Notes: generated by a model from the letters alone, not told the origin. Shown: positions 1 to 7,960, numbered from the stretch's first letter. The stretch: DNA of 41,169 nt from Pirellulales bacterium (GCA_017853835.1 JAFMIU010000023.1:1-41169); one strand, 5' to 3'. Program-made: numbers and translations.

Positions 1-56
1 TTCGCCACGGCCGACCTTCAGGCTGCACGGCCTGGATGGCCGTGGCAGCCGTGTCA

Positions 57-1187
57 TCAGTACACCCCCACCGTCGTCGTCGCGGCGAGTTCACGGAATG
101 GCCGCACGCCGCTGATGCCATCCCACGGATACTTCACATAGGGCCGTTCCCGTTCGCCTTCGTCGCGCTCCAAGAAGCCCGGAATGAAGGTTTCACGGGT
201 GAGCGTCGTCAGCCGAACACGCCCAGTGCAACCATAGGGCACCACACGATCACGGTCGTCGAAATCGACCACCTCGATCACCGCTCGTGGCTGCGGGGCA
301 TAGTAGGCGATCGTGTAGCCGTCGGCCGGCACCACCGGACGACTGGCCGCGAGACCCATCAGCGTGTTGCCGTAGGTCGGCGTCATGTAGGCGCCGTCGA
401 GGAGTTCCTCCACCGCGAAACGCGTCCACTGGGGCGTAAACTCTGTGCCACCCGAAAAAATGCCGGTGATGCCCACCTTGCCGATGGTCGTGCCCCGCTT
501 CTCGAGAGCAAGCGCGAGCGCCTCGAGCAGTTTCGGTGTCGTGAACATGCAGCGGATGTCGTGGCCCGCCTCGAGGATCGTGATGGCCTGATCGATGCAG
601 TGCTGCTTGTAGGCTTCGAGGTGCTCCATCCACCCCTTCTGAATCAACTTGATCACCCAGCGAGGATCCAGGTCGACGCAGAAGCAGATGCCACCGCGAT
701 GCTGGGCGAGGTGCTCGATCGAGAGCCGTAGCCGACGGGGGCCCGATGGACCGAGCATCAGCCAGTTCGCGCCCTTGGGAAAATACGTCTCCGGGAGCGT
801 GTCGCTGAACATCTCGTAGTCGGTGCGGAAGTCGCGCGAGTTGACGCGCGACTTCGGAACTCCGGTCGTGCCGCCCGTTTCAAACACATACATCGGCTGG
901 TCGGCCAGCCCCTTCGGCACCCACCGGCGGACCGGGCCGCCACGAAGCCATTCATCCTCGAACGGAGGAAACTTCTTCAAATCCTCGAAACACTTCACGT
1001 CCGTCAGCGGGTTGAACGGAAGCCCCTTGGCATACTCCAGCCAGAACGGGCAGCCGGTCGACTCGTGAAAGTGCCACGCCATCATCTCAACCGTGTGGGC
1101 ATCGAGATCGGCACGGGCCCGCGTGATCGCCTCGTCTGTCGCCACTTCAAACACCGGAGGTTTCTCGAGCGACGACGATGCGGCCAT
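57..1187 (-). CDS. Phenylacetate-CoA ligase-like adenylate-forming protein without a C-terminal lid
   Basis: This 376-residue protein resembles the N-terminal part of adenylate-forming enzymes of the PaaK type, which activate a carboxylic acid with ATP. The P-loop-like motif FETGGTTGVPKSR lies near residue 103 and a TPTYGNTLMG stretch near residue 268 fits the conserved region that contacts the adenylate. PaaK enzymes usually have about 430 residues and end in a mobile lid carrying a catalytic lysine. This protein stops soon after the hinge-like region (YVKYPWDGISG), so the lid seems to be missing. The ATG at 1187 is preceded by GGAG at a good distance. It lies 45 bp downstream of a small unknown gene on the same strand, so the two probably form an operon. 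The substrate is unknown, and adenylation without CoA transfer is possible. Confidence 0.75.
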   Translation of the reverse strand: MAASSSLEKPPVFEVATDEAITRARADLDAHTVEMMAWHFHESTGCPFWLEYAKGLPFNPLTDVKCFEDLKKFPPFEDEWLRGGPVRRWVPKGLADQPMYVFETGGTTGVPKSRVNSRDFRTDYEMFSDTLPETYFPKGANWLMLGPSGPRRLRLSIEHLAQHRGGICFCVDLDPRWVIKLIQKGWMEHLEAYKQHCIDQAITILEAGHDIRCMFTTPKLLEALALALEKRGTTIGKVGITGIFSGGTEFTPQWTRFAVEELLDGAYMTPTYGNTLMGLAASRPVVPADGYTIAYYAPQPRAVIEVVDFDDRDRVVPYGCTGRVRLTTLTRETFIPGFLERDEGERERPYVKYPWDGISGVRPFRELAATTTVGVY

Positions 1188-1232
1188 GGATGGTCTCCAG
1201 ACGGGAGGGACGGACGGAGGAGGGGGCGACGA

Positions 1233-1703
1233 TCAGCCTTCGGACGGCGTCTCGGCGGACGGAAGGGGGGCGCCCAGCTGGGCGAAGAGCTGCAGCACGC
1301 CGTTGAAGTGGGCGAGCCTCGGGCCGTAGCGGTCGATGAACTCACCGAGCGCATACTCGCTGTCGGTGAAACCGTCGGCATTCTCTGCCGCTTCCTGGGC
1401 GATGCTCGACAGAAACTCCGTGTGCACGGTGGAGAGCGACTCGGCGGCCTGACGGCAGGCCTTGGCGAGTTCGGGGTTGGCCTCCTTCCAGGCCTTGAGC
1501 TCCGCAACCCGCTGCCGCTGCTGCAGCGACACCTGATTGAGAAGTTCCAAGAGTAGGTCGCACGACTTGTGCTGCGAGGCGACGATCTCGCGAAGCAGAC
1601 GGTTGGTCTCGGTGAGGTCCCCGGAGACGGGGGGCTGTCCGGCACTCGGTACCGATCCGGCAGAGATGTCCACCTGCGTAAAGTAGGAGGGAGAGTCGCT
1701 CAT
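1233..1703 (-). CDS. Conserved hypothetical protein, helical
   Basis: The protein has 156 residues when started at the ATG at 1703; an in-frame ATG at 1775 would add 24 low-complexity residues and is less likely. The N-terminal 35 residues are rich in Ser, Pro and Gly and look disordered. The middle (TNRLLREIVASQHKSCDLLLELLNQ and onward, given here only in outline) is strongly amphipathic and probably coiled-coil, with many Gln, Glu and Leu. No signal peptide, membrane segment or catalytic motif is visible. It is the first gene of a probable two-gene minus-strand unit with the adenylate-forming protein downstream. I do not recognise a characterised family, and no function is proposed. Confidence 0.7.
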   Translation of the reverse strand: MSDSPSYFTQVDISAGSVPSAGQPPVSGDLTETNRLLREIVASQHKSCDLLLELLNQVSLQQRQRVAELKAWKEANPELAKACRQAAESLSTVHTEFLSSIAQEAAENADGFTDSEYALGEFIDRYGPRLAHFNGVLQLFAQLGAPLPSAETPSEG

Positions 1704-1952
1704 GGATGGCCCGTCCTGGGGGAGCGGCTGGGAGGATGGCCCCGGCCGGCACCACCATGGTAGGCCGGGATTCACGGTTTTTCCACGAGTCTGCCCGCAG
1801 TCATTCTGGAATCGTCAGGGTTTCACCGGCATGACGCCTGGAATGCCCTGCGGATGGGCGTTCAAGTGGCCGCCGCCGATGCCCGATGGTGTGGAGTGCT
1901 CGGGCACGTGGCAGGGAAGCCGCACGCCGGGCGCTGGATCGGGCGGAGCGGC

Positions 1953-2462
1953 ATGAAGCAGATGACCGACGACGGCGGCGCGACGAGCTTTGGATTTCTG
2001 ACCGCCATCGATTCGCCCATGCATGGGCTCTTCGGTGGATACCTCGTGGTCGATGCCCTCGGGCGTCCGCTGGAGTTTCATTGCACGGCTCCGGTGAAGG
2101 TCACCCGCGCCCAACAGATCCTCTACGGACCCACGCTGCACGGTCATCTTCATGGCCAGCAGATCGGCGGCGCCCTGCTCGCCGAGAGCGAGGCGAAGCC
2201 CGCCGTCGTGCTCATCGACAGCGATGCGATGCTGCATGTGCGGCCTCACACCAAACTGCCCGTCGCCATCGTGCGACCGGTCGACGCGGAGCCGGTGGCG
2301 GCGGGATTCACCGTCGGTGCCGCCCACGTCAGTCCGCATCCCACCGACGCCGCACATGGCGAGTCGCTTCGGGAGCGGCTCGCCGAACTCGCCGCGGCGG
2401 TCGACCTGCGCGAGCCGTTCGAAAGGATCCGGGCGGCGATCGAGGAGGCGCAGCGGCACTAG
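1953..2462 (+). CDS. Conserved hypothetical protein (planctomycete type)
   Basis: The 169-residue protein starts at the ATG at 1953 (MKQMTDDGG), with GGCGGAGCGG upstream. A second ATG at 1962 is an alternative, and the open frame reaches back to 1854 without resembling protein. The core contains LFGGYLVVDALGRPLEFHC and ILYGPTLHGHLHGQQIG, which I recall from conserved planctomycete proteins of unknown function. No signal peptide, transmembrane segment or known catalytic motif is visible. It is transcribed divergently from the gene ending at 1233 across a 249-bp spacer and lies 75 bp upstream of the SNF2 helicase. A shared transcript with the helicase is possible but not shown. Confidence 0.75.
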   Translation: MKQMTDDGGATSFGFLTAIDSPMHGLFGGYLVVDALGRPLEFHCTAPVKVTRAQQILYGPTLHGHLHGQQIGGALLAESEAKPAVVLIDSDAMLHVRPHTKLPVAIVRPVDAEPVAAGFTVGAAHVSPHPTDAAHGESLRERLAELAAAVDLREPFERIRAAIEEAQRH

Positions 2463-2537
2463 CGACACGCGACGCGGTGGGATGGCCGGGGCAAAGGGCC
2501 TGGTCGGATCGATTCCTTGCCATGAAGCCGTTCAGCC

Positions 2538-4295
2538 ATGAGCGAAACCACGACGGGCTCCATCCGGTCGATGCGAGGCGGTGATCTTGGGATCGGTCCG
2601 CATGACGGAGTGCGGTCGATCGATGTGGGTGTGCGCCGTCCGCCGGCCCTGCGGTTTCCGATCGCGGGTGTCGCGCCGGCGGTGGTGCGTGTCGGCCTGA
2701 TGGCCGCCCGTCCGAAGGTGGCGAGCTATCGGTTTGCCGCTCCGGCACCGCCCCCTGCAGCCTCTCGCATCGAATCGCCCGTGGTGGTCGCCGTGCCGTC
2801 GGTGGCGGCCATCGCGCAGGAGCCGTCGGCGACACCCACCGAGCAGCGGCGCACGCGGATCGCGCCCCCGCGCGACGTCGTCAAGCTCTCGGAGAAGTTC
2901 TTCTACCTCCTGCAGCCCGACCTCGAGACGATGCTCCATGCAGGACGGCTCGAGTTTCCGAGGCAGCCGTTTCCGTTTCAGCTCGACGGGATGGCGTTTC
3001 TCGTGCCCCGTCACGCGGCGGTGCTCGCCGACGAAATGGGGCTCGGCAAATCGATGCAGGCGATCTCGTCGATCCGGCTGCTCGTTCGGAGCGGCGAGGC
3101 ACGACGGGTGCTCGTCGTGTGTCCAAAGGGGCTGGTGTCGAACTGGGCGAGGGAACTGGCCGACTGGGCTCCGGAACTCGTGGTCGCGATCATCGAGGGC
3201 GACCAGGCCCGCCGCCGGTGGCAGTGGAGCCTCGAGGATGTGCCGGTGAAGCTCGCCAACTACGAGGTGCTCGTTCGCGATCGTGATCTCGTGGCCGAAC
3301 TCGGACTGTCGTTCGATCTGGTCTGTCTCGACGAGGCCCAGCGGATCAAGAACCGTTCGAGCCAGACGAATCAGGCGGTGCGGTCGCTTGCCCGTCGTCG
3401 GTCATGGGCGCTCACCGGCACGCCGATCGAGAACAGCGCCGACGACCTCGTGGGGCTTTTTGAGTTTGTCGACCCCGGCCACCTCAGCGAGCGCATGACG
3501 CCCAAGGCGATGGGGGCGGCGGTGGGGGACCACATTCTCCGTCGCACGAAAGACAAGGTACTCAAGGACATGCCGCCCCGGCTCAATCGCGACGAGCGCA
3601 TCGAGCTGACCGCCGAGCAGCGGGAGACCTACCGCCGTGCCGAGGAGGAGGGCGTGCTGAGGCTCGCCGACATGGGACGCGAGGCGACGATCCAGCATGT
3701 TTTCGAACTCGTGCTTCGGCTCAAGCAGATCTGCAACTTCGACACCGCGACCGGCGAAAGTGCGAAGCTCGACTGCCTCACCGCGGAACTCGAAGAGGTG
3801 CAGGCCAGCGGCCGCAAGGCGCTCGTCTTCAGCCAGTGGGTGAACACCCTCGGCAGGCTGGAGGGGGCCCTCTCACGTTTTGGCGCGCTGCAGTATCACG
3901 GCGGCATGTCGACCGCGGCCCGCGATGAGGCGATTCAACGGTTCAGGCACGAGAAGCGGCACTCGGTGCTCCTGCTTTCCTACGGGGCGGGAGCGGTGGG
4001 GCTCAACCTGCAGTTCTCGCAGTATGTCTTTCTCTTCGACCGGTGGTGGAATCCCGCGATCGAGGATCAGGCGATCAATCGGGCCCATCGGATCGGTGCC
4101 GCCGGGGCGGTCACCGTGACGCGTTTTCTGTCGGCTGACACGATCGAGGAGCGGATCGACGAAGTGCTGCGGCGCAAGCGTGACCTCTCCGACATGATCC
4201 TTTCCGAGGCCGGTGAGCCCGGCTCCTCGGGGCTCACGGTCGACGAGTTGTTCTCGCTGTTCAAGCTGCCCGCTCCGCGGGCGGCCGCCGCGTGA
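2538..4295 (+). CDS. SNF2-family DEAD/DEAH-like helicase
   Basis: This is a 585-residue Swi2/Snf2-type ATPase expected to translocate along double-stranded DNA and remodel protein-DNA complexes. Residues 1-115 are a Pro/Ala/Val-rich extension of low complexity. The ATPase core follows: Walker A-like DEMGLGKS at 165-172, motif II DEAQ at 265-268, motif III region LTGTPIENS at about 292-300, and a C-terminal RecA-like lobe with FSQWVNTL, YHGGMS, GAGAVGLNLQ and QAINRAHRIG (arginine finger motif VI). No extra nuclease or DNA-binding domain is apparent. At 585 residues it is short for the family, close to a minimal catalytic core. No clear Shine-Dalgarno precedes the ATG at 2538, and an internal start in the low-complexity extension cannot be excluded. 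Confidence 0.92.
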   Translation: MSETTTGSIRSMRGGDLGIGPHDGVRSIDVGVRRPPALRFPIAGVAPAVVRVGLMAARPKVASYRFAAPAPPPAASRIESPVVVAVPSVAAIAQEPSATPTEQRRTRIAPPRDVVKLSEKFFYLLQPDLETMLHAGRLEFPRQPFPFQLDGMAFLVPRHAAVLADEMGLGKSMQAISSIRLLVRSGEARRVLVVCPKGLVSNWARELADWAPELVVAIIEGDQARRRWQWSLEDVPVKLANYEVLVRDRDLVAELGLSFDLVCLDEAQRIKNRSSQTNQAVRSLARRRSWALTGTPIENSADDLVGLFEFVDPGHLSERMTPKAMGAAVGDHILRRTKDKVLKDMPPRLNRDERIELTAEQRETYRRAEEEGVLRLADMGREATIQHVFELVLRLKQICNFDTATGESAKLDCLTAELEEVQASGRKALVFSQWVNTLGRLEGALSRFGALQYHGGMSTAARDEAIQRFRHEKRHSVLLLSYGAGAVGLNLQFSQYVFLFDRWWNPAIEDQAINRAHRIGAAGAVTVTRFLSADTIEERIDEVLRRKRDLSDMILSEAGEPGSSGLTVDELFSLFKLPAPRAAAA

Positions 4296-4317
4296 GCCGC
4301 TCCAGCGGCCGCCGCGT
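4281..4317. repeat. 13-bp GC-rich direct repeat at a convergent gene end
   Basis: The sequence GCGGCCGCCGCGT occurs at 4281-4293 and again at 4305-4317. The first copy overlaps the last codons of the SNF2 gene. The unit contains the 8-bp palindrome GCGGCCGC, so the two copies can pair with each other or fold alone. It lies between convergent genes and could help terminate transcription from both sides, although no T-tract follows. Confidence 0.4.
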
Positions 4318-4339
4318 CGGGCGGCCGACAATGGCCGCG

Positions 4340-5236
4340 CTATGGGCTGGCGTCGTCGATCTTCAGCATCGGCTTGAGTTCACGGAACGTCGCGGGCCCG
4401 ATGCCGTCCACCTCGAGGAGATCCACGAGCCGCTGGTAGGGACGGCGTTCGATGATCCGATCGGCGAGCGTTTCGCCCACGCCGGGAAGCCGCATCAGTT
4501 CGTCGCGTGCCGCCGTGTTGGGATCGAGCACGAAGCCCGCGGGGAGCGGCGTCGTGCCGTCGATCGCGCCACGAAGTTCGCGTTCTTCCATCCGCTCGAT
4601 GCGGCGCTCCGCCGGGAGCTTGTCCCAGTCGGTGTGGGCCCACACGCCGAGCCGGCGCGACGCGGCCTGAAGTTCGAGGTCGCCGAGCCGCTCCCGGTAT
4701 TCATCCCCTGAGTCACCAGCCGGGGTGCCCCTGACCACACCATAGGCTCGTGCCAATCCCTGCGACACGAGGACCTCGGCGAGATCACGCCCCTGACCAT
4801 CGGTCACGAAGACGTAGATGCGTTTGAAGCGGGCGTCACCCCGGCCATCGGCGTAGCTCGTATGCACGGTGAAGGGGTGTGCGAGTGCATGCCGCGTCGC
4901 CGCCGTCGCCTCGGACGCGAGTCGTTTTGCAAACTCGATGGAGGCGGCGGTGTCGGTTCCTGCTTCGGCGATCCCGAAGTATCGGCGTTGGCTGCGGAGC
5001 CGGCGGGCCGCCGTTTCATCGGTCACATGGTGTTCCAGGCAGTCGACGCCGTAGAGCCGCACCGTGTGCTCCTCGCCCTGTGGTGTCCGCACGCGGAAGC
5101 TGTCGCCGTCGGCCCACTCGGCGGACACGAGCGTGCAGCCCTCGATCGCGACGAGTTCGTTGGCCGGCGCGGCCATGGCCGAGACACCGGCGGCCATGAG
5201 CATGGCGATGGCGAGGAGCCAGTGTCGATGGTTCAC
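4340..5236 (-). CDS. Exported thermonuclease-like protein with C-terminal helix-hairpin-helix
   Basis: The 298-residue protein begins with a signal peptide (MNHRHWLLAIAMLMAAGVSA). A staphylococcal-nuclease OB-fold domain follows, with WADGDSFRVR near residue 41 and VRLYGVDCLEHH near 59, matching the calcium and phosphate-binding face of SNase proteins. A later RFKRIYVFV segment belongs to the same fold. Residues from about 235 form a ComEA-like helix-hairpin-helix pair (LPGVGETLADRII, VDGIGPATF) that would bind DNA. The GTG start at 5236 overlaps the stop of the upstream dipeptidase gene as GTGA, so translation is probably coupled. An earlier in-frame ATG exists inside the neighbour but gives no signal peptide. 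Likely role: cutting or scavenging DNA outside the cytoplasm. SNase plus HhH in one exported protein also fits DNA uptake. Confidence 0.85.
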   Translation of the reverse strand: MNHRHWLLAIAMLMAAGVSAMAAPANELVAIEGCTLVSAEWADGDSFRVRTPQGEEHTVRLYGVDCLEHHVTDETAARRLRSQRRYFGIAEAGTDTAASIEFAKRLASEATAATRHALAHPFTVHTSYADGRGDARFKRIYVFVTDGQGRDLAEVLVSQGLARAYGVVRGTPAGDSGDEYRERLGDLELQAASRRLGVWAHTDWDKLPAERRIERMEERELRGAIDGTTPLPAGFVLDPNTAARDELMRLPGVGETLADRIIERRPYQRLVDLLEVDGIGPATFRELKPMLKIDDASP

Positions 5237-6666
5237 GGCGGATCCTGCTCGGTGGTGTCGCCGTCGGGGAAGAGAGCCGCCTGGTAGGGGTTGGCATCCA
5301 TCACGGGAAAGGCCCGCCACCCCGGGGCGTCGAAGTGCCACCATTCCGTTGGCATCGGCATGAAGCCCTCGGCTCGCATGACCTTCTGAAGCAGCTCGCG
5401 GTGCTCGAGGGCCTCGGGCGTCGCATCGGTGAACTCGAGGTGCGAGCGTTCGCCAAACTCGTCGAAGGCCGACGGCATCGCGAGTTCATGGCCGGCCCCA
5501 TCGACCAGCGTGACGTCCACGGCCGATCCACGATTGTGCCGCGATCCCTTGGCCGGGTCGGCCACATAGCGGGCGTCGGGCTTCACCCGCCACAGAGCTC
5601 GCTGCACGGCGAGCGGGCGGTAGCCGTCAAACACCTTGAGCCGGAGGCCGTGGTGCCGGAGCGAGGCTTGCACCCGGGCGAGCCGTTCCGCCGCCGACCG
5701 TTCCAGGAAGATCGTGCCGGAAGGCACCAGCCTCCGGCCGGTCACGTTGTCGGTCGTGGCATACCGGGCATCGATCACGAACGTGGGGTCGATGGTGGAC
5801 AGGTCGACGAGTTCACAGCCCGCGGGGGGCACCGTGGCGACGGCCATGATCCGCTTCGGCCGGACCGATTCGAGCACCTCCACCACGTCGCGGAGCATCG
5901 CCTCCTGCTCAGCCTGGTGGCCGTGTTCGGCTTCGACGTTGACGTAGGGGATCCCCAGCCGCCCGCAGAGCACCGAGAGAGAGCCGTCGTCCGCCACCGT
6001 GGCCTCATGCTGCAGCACCACCGAGTGCCCCTTGGCGGCGAGTGCGTCGAAGAGACGTCGGTCGGTCACGAAGAAGAAATCGTCTGGATCGCCATGCGGA
6101 CGCAGATGGAGGTCGGCGGCATCGGCGGCGAGCGGTCCGCCGTGGGCGTAGCTGGCCACGGTGTATCGGTCGGGCGTGTTGTTGTGGAGCGCCACCACCA
6201 CATCGGCCTCGTCGATGCCCATGGCACCGAGCAGCGCGTCGGCAAAGGCGGCCACGGCATCGTCGGCGGGTTGCGACCACACGCCGAGCGCCTCGAGCGT
6301 GGCCCGACGGCCCGCCGGGGTGAAGATGCGGTTGGGATCGATCCGATGGTCGCGGCCGCCGAGTCGAAAGCCGATCTCACGGTCGCCCGAATGGCGAAGT
6401 TCGGTGAGTCGGCCGCCGTGTCCGGGGAGCACGGTGTCCGCCGCGAGGATGGCGGTGTTCTCGTCGTCGTGAACGCTCACGAATGCGGCGGCAACTCCGG
6501 CAGCCCCGCGGCCATCGAGGCTGCGGGTGACGACGTCGATCCGTGCGTCACCAAGCGCGAGGGTGCGACGGGTCGAATCGGCCGCATCGGCCTCCACCGG
6601 CGCGAACGGCACGAACGCCACCAGGGCGGCGAGGAGCGATCCGCGTCTGGTTCGGGGGAGAATCAT
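5233..6666 (-). CDS. Exported D-Ala-D-Ala dipeptidase (VanX-like, M15) fused to an unknown N-terminal domain
   Basis: From the ATG at 6666 the protein has 477 residues and an N-terminal signal peptide (TRRGSLLAALVAFVPFAP then an Ala-rich cleavage region). Residues about 285-470 are a VanX-type M15 peptidase with SRHNRG at 375-380 and D384 (zinc ligands by analogy), then EWWHFD at 441-446 supplying the catalytic Glu and the third ligand. This domain cleaves D-Ala-D-Ala dipeptides. Residues about 40-265 form a separate domain with VSVHDDEN, DPNRIFT, ALHNN and EAEHGH, which look like metal-binding motifs of an amidase or carboxypeptidase, but I cannot name the family. The stop overlaps the start of the thermonuclease gene. 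No VanH/VanA partner is nearby, so peptidoglycan turnover is likelier than vancomycin resistance. Confidence 0.85.
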   Translation of the reverse strand: MILPRTRRGSLLAALVAFVPFAPVEADAADSTRRTLALGDARIDVVTRSLDGRGAAGVAAAFVSVHDDENTAILAADTVLPGHGGRLTELRHSGDREIGFRLGGRDHRIDPNRIFTPAGRRATLEALGVWSQPADDAVAAFADALLGAMGIDEADVVVALHNNTPDRYTVASYAHGGPLAADAADLHLRPHGDPDDFFFVTDRRLFDALAAKGHSVVLQHEATVADDGSLSVLCGRLGIPYVNVEAEHGHQAEQEAMLRDVVEVLESVRPKRIMAVATVPPAGCELVDLSTIDPTFVIDARYATTDNVTGRRLVPSGTIFLERSAAERLARVQASLRHHGLRLKVFDGYRPLAVQRALWRVKPDARYVADPAKGSRHNRGSAVDVTLVDGAGHELAMPSAFDEFGERSHLEFTDATPEALEHRELLQKVMRAEGFMPMPTEWWHFDAPGWRAFPVMDANPYQAALFPDGDTTEQDPP

Positions 6667-6740
6667 GCACGGGGCTTTCTGCGCAGGGGCGAGGCGTATG
6701 GTACCGCGATCGCCGGCGGGCCGTCGCGACACTCGGTCGG

Positions 6741-6823
6741 ATGGCCTGCTGTTACCACTACGACGTGCTGGTGATCGGCGGCGTGGGAAAGGCCCAGCTC
6801 GTTCGTGAGGTCGATGCCGTCGG
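6741..6823 (+). pseudogene. Internally deleted relic of the mnmG 5' end
   Basis: The frame starting at 6741 reads YDVLVIG directly followed by [13 protein letters not shown]. These are residues 7-13 and 53-65 of the intact MnmG encoded at 9097, joined in frame with 39 codons (117 bp) missing. In mnmG both deletion borders carry GATCGGC, so loss by recombination between short direct repeats is the simple explanation. Of six base differences from mnmG over the 66 matching bases, five are at third codon positions. After 6823 the resemblance stops and the frame becomes Pro/Arg-rich. The missing part contains the FAD-binding GxGxxG motif, so no enzyme could be made. The rest of the 6667-6966 stretch shows no gene I can support. 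Confidence 0.7.
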
Positions 6824-6966
6824 AAGGATTGCCCGGTTCAAACGGCGTGAGTTCGACGACGCCATTGGCTCCCGGCCGTGTGGACTTCCGCCCACGCCCC
6901 CGCCCGACCCAGGTAGCCGCCCACATCGTGACCCAGCGGAGCGCAGCAGGTGTTCCAGCCGTCGGC

Positions 6967-7683
6967 TCACCGCAGCCGGGTCGTGCCGCGGCGGAGCCAG
7001 GCAGACACAGACACGGCCGCCAGGCCGATGCCCAGCAGCGTCACCGAGGCGGGCTCAGGCACCGCAGCGACCGACATGAAGAGGTTTTGGGAATAGGGGC
7101 CGAACCACGTGGTTCCGTCCGTGGTGTCATAGGAGGCGGTTGTGTTGACGTCTGTGGCGTCCCAGTAGAGAGTGCCTGGGTTTTCTGGAGCGCCAGTGAG
7201 GGTCGTGCCTCGCGCGACCAGGTAGTACGTGGTGGTGGCTGAGAGGGCCACGCTCAGGCCTGGAATGCTCAACAGGCTGCCATCTGAGTCGCTGAGGTTT
7301 TGCGCGAGCCCCGTGTAGATCGCCGAGCCCACCTGCGCTCCTGGTGTTCCGGAGCTGCCGGTCGAGTCCCAGACCTGGATCTCGAAGTTTCCCGAGGTGG
7401 CGTTTTGATTCCACAGCCGCAGTGATACCGCGCTGAGCGTGAAATCCGTGGCCGTGGTCGAGAACGCCTGCGCGGCCCACTGCGTATTCGTGACACCGAA
7501 ACTGCCGTTGGGCGATCCCGCACTCAGATTGTCAAAGAGCATCACGGTGGCTCGGCTTTCACCGCCAAGCCAGACGAACGCGGCCGCCGTCAGGGCGGGC
7601 AGCAGGAGAGAGCGGCGGCAGGTGGACCAGAGGCAAGACTGGGTGAATGATTGGGCCGAAGCGGGTATCGAGAACGACGGCAT
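6967..7683 (-). CDS. PEP-CTERM sorting domain protein (choice-of-anchor type)
   Basis: This 238-residue exported protein has an Arg-containing n-region and a hydrophobic stretch (SLLLPALTAAAFVWLGG) ending near residue 44. The mature part is Ser/Thr/Gly-rich beta-sandwich sequence beginning VMLFDNLSAG, like the choice-of-anchor domains common in planctomycete and verrucomicrobial surface proteins. The C-terminus is a standard PEP-CTERM signal: VPEPASVTLL, a hydrophobic helix, then the basic tail RRGTTRLR. Proteins with this tail are processed by an exosortase and sent to the cell surface or matrix. No exosortase is in the window. The ATG at 7683 has GAGG upstream at a suitable distance. Fewer GC-rich third positions than the neighbours are visible over parts of the gene, which fits Thr/Ser/Asn-rich composition. 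Confidence 0.88.
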   Translation of the reverse strand: MPSFSIPASAQSFTQSCLWSTCRRSLLLPALTAAAFVWLGGESRATVMLFDNLSAGSPNGSFGVTNTQWAAQAFSTTATDFTLSAVSLRLWNQNATSGNFEIQVWDSTGSSGTPGAQVGSAIYTGLAQNLSDSDGSLLSIPGLSVALSATTTYYLVARGTTLTGAPENPGTLYWDATDVNTTASYDTTDGTTWFGPYSQNLFMSVAAVPEPASVTLLGIGLAAVSVSAWLRRGTTRLR

Positions 7684-7716
7684 CGAGGCACCTCAACAAT
7701 CGGGTAATGGGACGCT

Positions 7717-7736
7717 TCGCCGCGGAACCGCGGCGA
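7717..7736. repeat. Perfect 9-bp inverted repeat upstream of the PEP-CTERM gene
   Basis: TCGCCGCGG and CCGCGGCGA are separated by AA. The element lies 34 bp upstream of the PEP-CTERM start codon, in a position where it could be a protein-binding operator or an mRNA-leader hairpin. No T-tract follows on either strand, so it is not a typical terminator. Confidence 0.45.
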
Positions 7737-7906
7737 GAGGAACACGCTGATCGGCGAGAGGGCAAATGCCGTGCCGGTGAGTGGCTCGGCCCCAGCGTTT
7801 CGGACCGCCGCAGATGATGCTGCCCGAAACCGGCTGTTTTCTCAGGGCTGCTCGCCCGTCCTTTGCGCAGGCGGCCATTGATCCCTTGCGAAGGGGGGTG
7901 AGTCAG

Positions 7907-7960
7907 TTCGCTCCACCTGTGGAGCGAATCGCTCCATCCCTGGAGCGAATCGCTCCAGGG
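7907..7960. repeat. Array of alternating palindromic arms (TGGAGCGA/TCGCTCCA)
   Basis: Five arms alternate in orientation within 51 bp: TTCGCTCCA (7907-7915), TGGAGCGAA (7920-7928), TCGCTCCA (7929-7936), TGGAGCGAA (7941-7949) and TCGCTCCA (7950-7957). The 17-bp odd palindrome TGGAGCGAATCGCTCCA is present twice, at 7920-7936 and 7941-7957, 21 bp apart centre to centre. The 21-bp period equals about two helical turns, which suits cooperative binding of a dimeric regulator on one DNA face. Alternatively it may be a REP-like hairpin. It lies about 200 bp upstream of the nucleotidyltransferase operon and about 225 bp upstream of the divergent PEP-CTERM gene. No matching copy was noticed elsewhere in the window. 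Confidence 0.75.

Noticed and set aside
5233..6666. Vancomycin-resistance cluster
   Set aside because: Only a VanX-like domain is present. No VanH, VanA ligase or VanRS pair is nearby, and the protein has an export signal.
5335..6774. 479-codon plus-strand open frame opposite the dipeptidase gene
   Set aside because: The minus strand encodes a signal peptide and complete VanX motifs; the plus frame has none.
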